DNA of 16,718 nucleotides from Prevotella sp. UBA5387. Its GTDB lineage: Bacteria > Bacteroidota > Bacteroidia > Bacteroidales > Bacteroidaceae. The stretch is from positions 1 to 16,718 of the forward strand of contig DHOP01000038.1 in assembly GCA_002407775.1 (NCBI GenBank). Reading direction: 5' to 3'. Shown in pieces: positions 1-7,048 of the stretch; the stretch's first letter is position 1, and each line of letters begins with the position of its first letter. The notes under the pieces were generated by a model. The model searched no databases. It was not told the DNA's origin and saw nothing but the letters and a program-made list of their open reading frames with translations. The position numbers and the translations under genes were made by a program.

Positions 1-43
1 AAAGTAAATTTAGGCATAGTCAAGTTGTTTTACGATAAATGCC

Positions 44-148
44 AAACGGCATTGCGTTTAGTATCCAATGGCACTGCGATTAGGCACTAAACGCAGTGCG
101 TTTAAGGCTTAATCGCGTTGCCTTTAAGGTCGAATCGCGATGCCATTG
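44..148. repeat. Array of five 17-bp units at 22-bp period
   Basis: Five 17-bp units start at 44, 66, 88, 110 and 132, each followed by a 5-nt spacer. Units 44 and 66 read one way (AAACGGCATTGCGTTTA, CAATGGCACTGCGATTA), units 110 and 132 read the other way, and unit 88 (TAAACGCAGTGCGTTTA) is itself a dyad. The array is therefore an imperfect mirror about position 96. Oriented alike, the units fit GAATCGCAATGCCGTTG loosely. The period is not a multiple of three, so a repeated peptide is unlikely. It lies downstream of the GH53 gene stop. Function unknown. Confidence 0.75.
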
Positions 149-164
149 ATGCCCTTTCATAAAG

Positions 165-204
165 GCGAATATTTGTGCATTGCGTAATGATGAAATATTA
201 TCGC
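165..204. terminator. Weak hairpin downstream of the GH53 gene
   Basis: GCGAATATTT at 165-174 can pair with AAATATTaTCGC at 193-204 with one bulged base, leaving an 18-nt loop. It sits 33 bp past the GH53 stop codon on the transcript. There is no clear U tract, so it may be only a 3'-end structure and not an intrinsic terminator. Confidence 0.25.
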
Positions 205-237
205 AAGTTGTAATGGCAATTAAGGGTAATGGTTGAT

Positions 238-1251
238 TTACTTTTCGCTAAACGCATCCATAATGGTAGTAGGTCGTCCGTTCTGAAATGCGCCCAAAGG
301 ATAAGCTCCCTCGAGTTCTGGAGCCCAATAATACACTCCATGACAATGACCGTCACAGTCATTGCGAGCAGCGCGAATGATTGCTGAAAGAATACGCTTG
401 CCTTCATCAGGCTTTGACACCTCAACGCCAGTCTCTACCACCATGGACTCAGTGCCATATTTTTCATAGATATGTTTGATATTAGCCGTGAAGTCACGAA
501 CGGTGCCATACCAGTCGGCTTCGAGTCCGGCCTTGATGTCCCAATACGGATAAACACTCAACCCAACGATGTCCCATTCGACTCCATTCTGCTTTAGGCC
601 ATCGAGAATGAAGTCATACCTTTTTTGGTCGCAACCACCATCGAGATGGATGATAACCTTTGCTTCGGGGAAAACTTGTTTCACAGCCTCTGCACCAGCT
701 TTGGTGAAACCTGCATACTGCGCCATGTTTTTCTCTGCTCGTCCCATTGGCCAAAGGAAGCCATGAGTGGTCTCGTTGCCAACTTGTACCCAGCGTACAT
801 CGATATTGTTTTCTTTAAGTAATTGCAAGACATCGCGTGTGTGTAGAGCGAGTTGCCACTTCATCTCGTCGTAACTGAGGTATTGCCATGCAGCAGGGAT
901 GTGTTGTTTGCCTGGGTCTGCCCACCAATCGCTATAATGGAAGTCGATCATCACTGGCATGCCGTAGTATTTGGCTCGTTTTGCCATCTCCAACACGTCA
1001 TCTTTGCCTGACCATCCACCACGTGGGTTTACCCAAACACGTAGTCTCACAGAGTTTAGGCCTAGTTCATGCATCAGTGCTGTGTTTTCGCGCAGATTGT
1101 CATTGGTATTGTAAAACCGTTTACCATTGGCCTCCATCTCCGTAGTGCCGCTAATATCAGCACCAAGCCAGAATCTAGTGTCAGACTGAGCATGCCCATG
1201 GACAGAGATCATTGCAAAAAAAAGTAATAGAAAAAGCTGTCGTTTTATCAT
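238..1251 (-). CDS. Secreted GH53 arabinogalactan endo-beta-1,4-galactanase
   Basis: A 337-residue glycoside hydrolase family 53 enzyme, expected to cut beta-1,4-galactan side chains of pectin (type I arabinogalactan). Residues 1 to about 22 form a Sec signal peptide (K/R start, LFLLLFFAM core, ending near HGHAQS) with no lipobox cysteine, so it is probably periplasmic or secreted and not a lipoprotein. The TIM-barrel signatures are clear: FWLGADISG at 27-35, SVRLRVWVNP at 67-76, DFHYSDWWADPG at 103-114. The acid/base is probably Glu160 in VGNET and the nucleophile Glu273 in VVETG. The start at 1251 was chosen because it begins the signal peptide; the 32-codon extension upstream would overlap the TetR gene. 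It follows tetR by 44 bp and may be read through from it. No SusC/SusD genes are adjacent, which is unusual for a Bacteroidota glycan enzyme. Confidence 0.93.
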   Translation of the reverse strand: MIKRQLFLLLFFAMISVHGHAQSDTRFWLGADISGTTEMEANGKRFYNTNDNLRENTALMHELGLNSVRLRVWVNPRGGWSGKDDVLEMAKRAKYYGMPVMIDFHYSDWWADPGKQHIPAAWQYLSYDEMKWQLALHTRDVLQLLKENNIDVRWVQVGNETTHGFLWPMGRAEKNMAQYAGFTKAGAEAVKQVFPEAKVIIHLDGGCDQKRYDFILDGLKQNGVEWDIVGLSVYPYWDIKAGLEADWYGTVRDFTANIKHIYEKYGTESMVVETGVEVSKPDEGKRILSAIIRAARNDCDGHCHGVYYWAPELEGAYPLGAFQNGRPTTIMDAFSEK

Positions 1252-1295
1252 GTCAAGCAAGTGTTTAAATGTGATTGTTATTATTTGATAATATG

Positions 1296-1937
1296 TTATT
1301 CTACGCGTAGGAGGTTCTCCATCTGCATCACGATATAGGGTTTCCATTCATCGATAAGTTGTATGAAAGGCTTGTTTCCGTCTTCCGCCCTGCGATCGCT
1401 GAGATTCTTGGTGAGGAAGGGGAATGTCAACAGCCCATAGAATGTGAAGAAGACAACATTGATGGGGACCTGTTTGATGTGTCCTTGGGCCATCTCTTCC
1501 TCCAAGCCTGAGATTACCTTGGAAAGCACCAACTTCATGGGAGATTGATCGATAGCGTCTAATAAGTGGTTGATGTTTCGGTGAATCTCAACAACAACGA
1601 ACAATGGAAGGTTGGGGTTGTTAAGTAAAATGGCATAATATGTGTCGACAATGCAACTTACACGCTTTGCTATGGAAGCATTGCTGTCAAGCAATATATC
1701 ATAGATCTTAGGCACTATCTGGCTGATAATCATGCCGAATACAGCCTGAAACATCTTCTCTTTGGTTCTAAAATAGTAGTGGAGTGTAGGTCGATTGATG
1801 CCAGCTTTGACAGCAATCTCACTCATACTGGTATCCGTGAAACCATTTTCCATGAACAAAGACTTTGCGGTCTCTATGATTTTGGTTTCCATATCGTTGC
1901 TTGCTGCAACCGGTGTGTTGTCTTGCATTTTATTCAT
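1296..1937 (-). CDS. TetR/AcrR-family transcriptional regulator
   Basis: A 213-residue TetR-family regulator. The N-terminal DNA-binding domain is typical: IIETAKSLFMENGF (20-33), then a helix-turn-helix at about 38-58 with MSEIAVKAGINRPTLHYYFRTKEKMF. The rest is a helical ligand-binding and dimer domain that cannot be assigned a ligand. It starts 18 bp after the stop of the giant activase gene and is most likely cotranscribed with it. The palindrome at 6237-6254 next to the predicted promoter of that unit is its best candidate operator, which would make it a local autoregulator. Alternative starts at Met4 or Met16 are possible, as there is no strong ribosome binding site. It belongs clearly to the family; the target is inferred. 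Confidence 0.9.
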   Translation of the reverse strand: MNKMQDNTPVAASNDMETKIIETAKSLFMENGFTDTSMSEIAVKAGINRPTLHYYFRTKEKMFQAVFGMIISQIVPKIYDILLDSNASIAKRVSCIVDTYYAILLNNPNLPLFVVVEIHRNINHLLDAIDQSPMKLVLSKVISGLEEEMAQGHIKQVPINVVFFTFYGLLTFPFLTKNLSDRRAEDGNKPFIQLIDEWKPYIVMQMENLLRVE

Positions 1938-1955
1938 GAATAATTGAAAAGGAAC

Positions 1956-4900
1956 TTAACTACAGGCTATTTGTCTTTCGACCTCTTCTGGTTGTTGACG
2001 GAGGTTGTCAATAAAGAGAAGTAGTCTGTTGCTGATATTAACATCGCTCACGCCACTATCGAAGTCCAAAGAGAGGAAATTCATATCAGGCAGTAATTCT
2101 TTAATGCGCTTCTCGATTCCCTTTGAAACGATATGGTTGGCAATACAACCGAAAGGTTGCAGGCTTACCACACTATTGACGCCCATCTTTGAGTAGGACA
2201 TTACCTCTGCAGGCAACAACCATCCCTCACCAAACTGTGCGTTGAGGTCTATGAGTTGCCTGGCTTCTTTTGCCTCCTCAAAGATATCATTGAAGGGTGA
2301 GAAGTATTTGAACTCTTTTCCAATTGAGTTAACTCTTTGAATCTGTTTTTTTACTAGGCTATAGGCCCAGTTATAGATTAAATTGGCATGAGACTGATTC
2401 TCAATGTTTGACTTGATACGCACTTTTCTGTTTACAAACGATTGCATGAAGAAATCGGTAAGCATTGATGGCACCACTTCTATGTCTCGATTTGCCAACC
2501 AACTTTCCAAGTTCTTATGGGCAAAGGGATTAAACTTCAGGAATATTTCGCCTACGATACCCACACGAGGACGATCTATCTTGTGACAGATAGAATTAAA
2601 ACGATGAGCGGCTATACCAAGAATGTCATATAGTTCCTTGGTTCTACCTTCAAGGATGAGTTTTCGGGCAACGTCAAGATACTGGTTTTTCAGTCGGTCA
2701 GCAAGCCCTGATTGTTTTTCACGCACTACTGAGGCATAATAAAACTTTGAGATGCAATCGCTGTAAAGGATGGAGCGAATTGCGATGGGCATTATCTTGA
2801 ACCAATTCAGTTTGATGCCAGCTTGTCCATCTTCTAAAGTTTCACCGGCTGTAAGCGACACGACAGGGGTGTTGGGGTAGCCTGCGTCTGCCAATGCCTT
2901 ACGGATGAGTGCGATATAGTTGCTTGCCCGACATTGTCCGCCAGTCTGCGTCATAGCAACAACGGTATTGTTGGGATCATAACGTCCGTCCTTAAATGCC
3001 TTGATCACATCGCCCACAATGAGTGTTGCAGGATAGCATACCTCATTATTGGAATAGCGCAGTCCCCAGTCAGCTGACTCAACATCACTCGGTTCGAGAT
3101 TTTCCACATCGTAACCTGCCACGCGCATGATGGCTGGAATGAGTGGGGAGATGAAAGGAGTGAAGTAAGGCGCCACGATTTTCATCTGCTTAAGATCTCT
3201 GCTTGGCAGTGGTGTGGAATGATCAAAGACGCGTTCTCGGCGTCCTTTGTGCTCCTCGGCAAGTTTCAGACTAGCCACCAGTGAGCGTACTCTAAGTTTC
3301 ATTGATCCCACATTGTTGATGTCATCAAGCTTCAGCATGGTATAGGCTTTGCCGTGGCGCATCAATAAATCACGTACGACATCAACCAAGAACGCATCTG
3401 GTCCACAACCAAATGAGGTGAGTTGGACGAACTGTAAGTTATCATCACATTCGGCTACCCACTGTGCTGCTTTAAGAATGCGGTTGGGATAAGTCCATTG
3501 GTCGAGATAGTTTACGCCGTGCAATTGCATGTCTTTGTCTCGCACGATATCATCAGTGATGACGTCTATTCCCATGCCAGCCACCATATCGGAGATCTTA
3601 TGCTGTATCAGTGGGTCTGTATGATAAGGTCTTCCTGCAAGCAGAATGACAGGTCGGTGTGCCTGTTGGGCATTTTTCAAGACCTCATCATTATATGCAG
3701 TAATTTTGTGCCCAAAGTTTTCTTGGGCTGATACGGCCTCTTTGAAGGCTTTGTTCACAACCTTTTGCTCAATGCCAAGTTTTTTAAGATAGGTGCGACA
3801 TTGCTTCAGCAGTAACTTCTTATCCTTGAAAGAGATGTCAGGAGAGTCAATAGGCACTCCTTTCCCCTGTACGCTTTTTACCACTTCAGAGTATCCGGTT
3901 ACGATGGGACAATTATAACTATTTTGCTCTTTACTGCCTTGTTGCTCGAAGATTACGAAGGGCATGAAGATTCGGTCCACACCCGCTTCGATAAGATTCT
4001 CTATGTGACTGTGAACCAACTTCGCCGGGAAGCAGATGTTATCACTCATCACCATGCGGGCACAAAACTCATAATGTTTGTAATTTGACACATCTGAGAG
4101 GCGCACTTTCAGCCCACACTCAGCAAAAAGTGTGTGCCAAAAGGGATAGTTCTCATACATATTGAGAATTCTTGGAATACCGATGGTCAGGCGAGGATTG
4201 TTCCAAGACGGACTTTCTATATCGAAGAGCAACTCATTCTTGTACCGATAGGCATTCTCACCGGGCAATATACTCTCACCATTGGTAAACACACGTTCAC
4301 AACGATTGCCAGAGTAATAGTCTTTGCCATTGTCAAATCGATAGCGAGAAACCAAACATTGGTTGTCACATCCTTTGCAATGGAGCAGGCGAGAAGTATA
4401 GTTGGCCTTGGCCAAAATGTTGTCAAGGGAAGCCGACCCATGGCAATGCTCAGCGGCATAAAGTGCACAACCAAATGCACCCATCAGTTCGGGCATGTCG
4501 CATCTTGACACTTCAGTGCCAGTGAGCAGTTCCAAGGCTCGCACCACAGCGTCGTTCCGCATAGTACCTCCCTGCACAACAATATTGCTTCCAAGAGTGG
4601 AAACGTCTTTAAGCTTAAGTACTTTGTAGAGGCAATTCTTTACTACAGAGTAGGCGAGTCCGGCTGCGATATCATCGATTGTGGCTCCTTCACGAAGCAC
4701 TTGTTTCACTTTGGAGTTCATGAAAACCGTGCATCGCGACCCCAAGTCGCTCGGAGCATTGGACTGACAGGCAGAAAGCGCGAAGTCAGTCACGGGATAG
4801 CCCAAGGTCTTAGCGAAGGTCTCGATAAATGATCCACAGCCAGAAGAGCAGGCTTCGTTGATCTCTATGCGGTCAATGACGCCTTGATTGACGAAAATAG

Positions 4901-6191
4901 CCTTCATATCCTGCCCGCCGATGTCGAGGATGAACGACACGTCAGGATCAAGATGACTGGCTCCCATGTAATGGGCAATGGTCTCAACGATGCCTTCGTC
5001 GAGCTGAAATGCTGTCTTAATAAGGTCCTCGCCATAACCTGTGGAGCAGCTGCCAAGGATGTTTAGTTCGGTACTGTGTCTATCACAGGCCTTCTTGAGT
5101 TGGTTCAAGCCATTCTCAACAGCTTTTATCGGGTTGCCACCATTAACGTTATAATAGTGAAATAGCAGCCGTTTCTCCGTATCGGTGACCACTATTTTTG
5201 TCGTCGTTGACCCGGAGTCGATGCCGATAAATACATCCTGCCGTCCAGGTTGGAGTGTTCCTCGTCTAATCTTATCCTTGGCCATGCGTGTTTGCCAGGC
5301 TTTATAGTCAGGCTCATCAAAAAATATAGGTTGTAGCCCGGAGCTTTTTACTTCAATTTTGCGACTTTCGTCAGCTATCTGATCAATAAACTGTGACAGT
5401 TTGGTCACTTGCTCGCTTTTGGCCTGGGTCAATGCCGAACCAATAGCCGGAAGTAACGTTCCGTTTTCGGGAATGATGATGTCATTGCCGGAAAGGTGAA
5501 GATAGTCGATGAAAGCTTTTCGGAGTGCTGGAATGAACGTTAGGGGACCACCACACATCAACACTGGTGCCTCTATATCACACCCATGGGCCAGAGTCAT
5601 AACTGTTTGCACAGCAACGGCATGAAAAATCGAGGCGGCGATATCTTCGCTGCTCACATTCTTGGCGATAAGATTTTGAATATCGGTCTTGCAGAACACT
5701 CCGCAACGTGAAGCGATGGGATATAGTTGTTTGGCTTGAGTGGCAAGTTCTTTCAGCTCGTCCACAGAGACATCAAGAATGACCGCCATCTGATCGATAA
5801 AAGATCCCGTTCCACCAGCGCAGTTGCCATTCATTCGCAAGTCCGTAGCCTCGGCATTCTTGAAGAAAACAATCTTTGCATCCTCTCCACCGATATCGAT
5901 CATGGTGCGAACATGTGGATAACGATATTGTATGGCTTTGGTAGCTGCCACAACTTCCTGTACGAATGGAAGGTGCATTTCTTCCGACATTCCCATGCCT
6001 ACGGAACCGGTGATTTTGACACTGACGTCCACATCACCGATCTTTGCCAACATTTCGCGCAACATCTCGCACACCACTTTCTTGGCTTTAGCGTTATGTC
6101 GCTCGTATTTGGAAAACAAATTCTTGCCCGTAGGGTCAATGGCTATGAGTTTTGCAGTGGTCGAACCTATGTCAATACCAATTCGAATCAT
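1956..6191 (-). CDS. Giant acyl-CoA dehydratase activase-type protein with two ATPase domains
   Basis: A 1411-residue protein of the 2-hydroxyacyl-CoA dehydratase activase (BadF/BadG/BcrA/BcrD, HgdC) family. Domain 1 (1 to about 255) has GIDIGSTTAK, DIGGEDAKI and GNCAGGTGSF; domain 2 (about 320-580) has GIDSGSTTTK, DIGGQDMK and ACSSGCGSF. Each carries the two cysteines that bind the bridging [4Fe-4S] cluster in HgdC homodimers: Cys124 and Cys163, then Cys448 and Cys487. One chain could thus form the whole clustered dimer. A further cysteine set follows (Cys605, 608, 612, 631), then a DUF2229-type region from about 667 (TIGIPRILNMYENYPFW) and a C-terminal region related to dehydratase subunits. 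Known activases use ATP hydrolysis to push one electron onto a dehydratase. No separate dehydratase gene is present here, so the partner is unknown. First gene of a unit with tetR. Confidence 0.9.
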   Translation of the reverse strand: MIRIGIDIGSTTAKLIAIDPTGKNLFSKYERHNAKAKKVVCEMLREMLAKIGDVDVSVKITGSVGMGMSEEMHLPFVQEVVAATKAIQYRYPHVRTMIDIGGEDAKIVFFKNAEATDLRMNGNCAGGTGSFIDQMAVILDVSVDELKELATQAKQLYPIASRCGVFCKTDIQNLIAKNVSSEDIAASIFHAVAVQTVMTLAHGCDIEAPVLMCGGPLTFIPALRKAFIDYLHLSGNDIIIPENGTLLPAIGSALTQAKSEQVTKLSQFIDQIADESRKIEVKSSGLQPIFFDEPDYKAWQTRMAKDKIRRGTLQPGRQDVFIGIDSGSTTTKIVVTDTEKRLLFHYYNVNGGNPIKAVENGLNQLKKACDRHSTELNILGSCSTGYGEDLIKTAFQLDEGIVETIAHYMGASHLDPDVSFILDIGGQDMKAIFVNQGVIDRIEINEACSSGCGSFIETFAKTLGYPVTDFALSACQSNAPSDLGSRCTVFMNSKVKQVLREGATIDDIAAGLAYSVVKNCLYKVLKLKDVSTLGSNIVVQGGTMRNDAVVRALELLTGTEVSRCDMPELMGAFGCALYAAEHCHGSASLDNILAKANYTSRLLHCKGCDNQCLVSRYRFDNGKDYYSGNRCERVFTNGESILPGENAYRYKNELLFDIESPSWNNPRLTIGIPRILNMYENYPFWHTLFAECGLKVRLSDVSNYKHYEFCARMVMSDNICFPAKLVHSHIENLIEAGVDRIFMPFVIFEQQGSKEQNSYNCPIVTGYSEVVKSVQGKGVPIDSPDISFKDKKLLLKQCRTYLKKLGIEQKVVNKAFKEAVSAQENFGHKITAYNDEVLKNAQQAHRPVILLAGRPYHTDPLIQHKISDMVAGMGIDVITDDIVRDKDMQLHGVNYLDQWTYPNRILKAAQWVAECDDNLQFVQLTSFGCGPDAFLVDVVRDLLMRHGKAYTMLKLDDINNVGSMKLRVRSLVASLKLAEEHKGRRERVFDHSTPLPSRDLKQMKIVAPYFTPFISPLIPAIMRVAGYDVENLEPSDVESADWGLRYSNNEVCYPATLIVGDVIKAFKDGRYDPNNTVVAMTQTGGQCRASNYIALIRKALADAGYPNTPVVSLTAGETLEDGQAGIKLNWFKIMPIAIRSILYSDCISKFYYASVVREKQSGLADRLKNQYLDVARKLILEGRTKELYDILGIAAHRFNSICHKIDRPRVGIVGEIFLKFNPFAHKNLESWLANRDIEVVPSMLTDFFMQSFVNRKVRIKSNIENQSHANLIYNWAYSLVKKQIQRVNSIGKEFKYFSPFNDIFEEAKEARQLIDLNAQFGEGWLLPAEVMSYSKMGVNSVVSLQPFGCIANHIVSKGIEKRIKELLPDMNFLSLDFDSGVSDVNISNRLLLFIDNLRQQPEEVERQIACS

Positions 6192-6236
6192 CTTATCTGA
6201 TAGAATATATGTTAGATTATCTTGAACATTTCAACA

Positions 6237-6254
6237 TCTGACAGTAGTGTCAGA
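6237..6254. promoter_or_regulatory. Perfect palindrome, candidate TetR operator
   Basis: TCTGACA-GTAG-TGTCAGA has 7-bp perfect arms and a 4-bp centre, 18 bp in all, the size usual for TetR-family operators. It lies 6 bp downstream of the predicted -7 element of the activase gene, over the expected transcription start. A bound repressor would block this promoter. The neighbouring TetR gene is the natural candidate, by position only. Confidence 0.5.
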
Positions 6255-6259
6255 CATCA

Positions 6260-6267
6260 CAAAGATA
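6260..6267 (-). promoter_or_regulatory. -7 promoter element for the activase-tetR unit
   Basis: On the minus strand the bases read TATCTTTG, a full match to the Bacteroidota -7 consensus TAnnTTTG. It predicts a start near 6253 and a leader of about 60 nt before the ATG at 6191. I see no clear TTG at the -33 position. Confidence 0.5.
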
Positions 6268-6352
6268 AGATAAAATTTCAGTAAAAGTGAATCTTTAGAA
6301 AGAAAAAAACAATATTTCATAAATCCAACGTATTCATTTGCAAGTTCTTTCG

Positions 6353-6361
6353 TAATCATTA
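6353..6361. promoter_or_regulatory. Possible PerR/Fur-like box upstream of osmC
   Basis: TAATCATTA at 6353-6361 is a perfect 4+1+4 palindrome. In its 15-bp context (6350-6364) it agrees with the PerR consensus TTATAATNATTATAA at 11 of the 14 defined bases. It lies about 60 bp upstream of the expected osmC start point. AT-rich DNA gives such matches by chance, so this is tentative. Confidence 0.2.
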
Positions 6362-6407
6362 TCAATTTATTAACCCATTATGACAGGTATGGCTTAAGAA
6401 TATTTTG

Positions 6408-6415
6408 TAACTTTG
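6408..6415 (+). promoter_or_regulatory. -7 promoter element for osmC
   Basis: TAACTTTG matches the Bacteroidota TAnnTTTG consensus exactly and ends 23 bp before the osmC ATG, which gives a leader of about 15-20 nt. A -33 TTG is not evident. Confidence 0.55.
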
Positions 6416-6438
6416 CAATATTGTAAAATTGAAGCCAT

Positions 6439-6846
6439 ATGATAATAAGCAAAGCAGAACATACGGGCAATTATCGCATCGCCCTGACTTATGTAAAGAG
6501 CAATATTGAATATGCCACAGACGCTATGACCGAAGATAGCGGACTTGGTAAGTATCCCACACCAGTTGGTATGTTAGCTGAGGCTTTGTCAGCATGTGCA
6601 CTTGTTACTGCGTGCATGGGCGCCAAGAAGCATGGACTTAAAACAGAGGGCTATCATGCAGAGGTGGAAGAAATCATGGTTGATGATCCTACAGACACAG
6701 TGACAAGTATGACCATCCGCTTTCACTTTGGCAAAGACGTGCCCACAGATATGCGAAAGCGTCTTGAGGCTTACACGTTACATGGCTGTACGGTAGGCAA
6801 TTCGATTACGGCAGAAAAGCATTTTATCTACGAGTACGACTTGTAG
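6439..6846 (+). CDS. OsmC/Ohr-family peroxiredoxin-like protein
   Basis: A 135-residue OsmC-family protein. Members of this family reduce organic hydroperoxides or act in osmotic and oxidative stress with a cysteine pair. The pair is present: Cys53 in the central-helix motif EALSACALVTA and Cys117 in LHGCTVGNS. A third cysteine, Cys59, lies one helix turn after the first. Length is normal for the family (about 130-145). The subfamily is closer to the general OsmC/YhfA type than to Ohr, since the typical Ohr N-terminus is missing; the substrate cannot be told. It is transcribed alone, divergently from the activase gene, with its own -7 element close to the start codon. A possible peroxide-type regulator box lies upstream. 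Family assignment is firm, role inferred. Confidence 0.9.
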   Translation: MIISKAEHTGNYRIALTYVKSNIEYATDAMTEDSGLGKYPTPVGMLAEALSACALVTACMGAKKHGLKTEGYHAEVEEIMVDDPTDTVTSMTIRFHFGKDVPTDMRKRLEAYTLHGCTVGNSITAEKHFIYEYDL

Positions 6847-6878
6847 AAATGTTCATGTTTATTGAATTGTGAGTAGCT

Positions 6879-6992
6879 AGTTAGGAATTGAGAGTATGAG
6901 GTAGGATGATTCTCCATTCTATCTAGATGAATTTATCTAGATGGATGTCATTTTAGGAGAATAAAAAATATTCTATTCGCCAATTCCTAACT
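6879..6992. repeat. Nested inverted repeat, MITE-like
   Basis: AGTTAGGAATTG at 6879-6890 is repeated perfectly inverted at 6981-6992. Inside lie a second inverted pair, ATTCTCC (6909-6915) and GGAGAAT (6956-6962), and two copies of the self-complementary ATCTAGAT. The whole 114 bp can fold into one AT-rich cruciform or RNA hairpin. It has no ORF and no obvious flanking target duplication. It lies between osmC and the symporter, so it could be a small non-autonomous element or simply a 3'-end structure of osmC. Confidence 0.5.
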
Positions 6993-7048
6993 TATTAATA
7001 ACATGTATTCTATTATCTAGATTACAGCAAAAAGTTACCTAAATACCT

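Noticed and set aside
44..148. CRISPR array
   Set aside because: Units are 17 bp, partly inverted, with 5-nt spacers; CRISPR repeats are direct, longer and separated by spacers of about 30 bp. No cas genes.
1252..1347. N-terminal extension of the GH53 gene (32 codons)
   Set aside because: It overlaps the TetR coding region and precedes a proper signal peptide starting at 1251.
4134..4508. 124-codon plus-strand open frame
   Set aside because: Antisense shadow of the cysteine-rich linker and DUF2229 region of the activase protein.
5727..6200. 157-codon plus-strand open frame inside the activase gene
   Set aside because: Antisense shadow of a strongly conserved ATPase domain; no ribosome binding site or family features.
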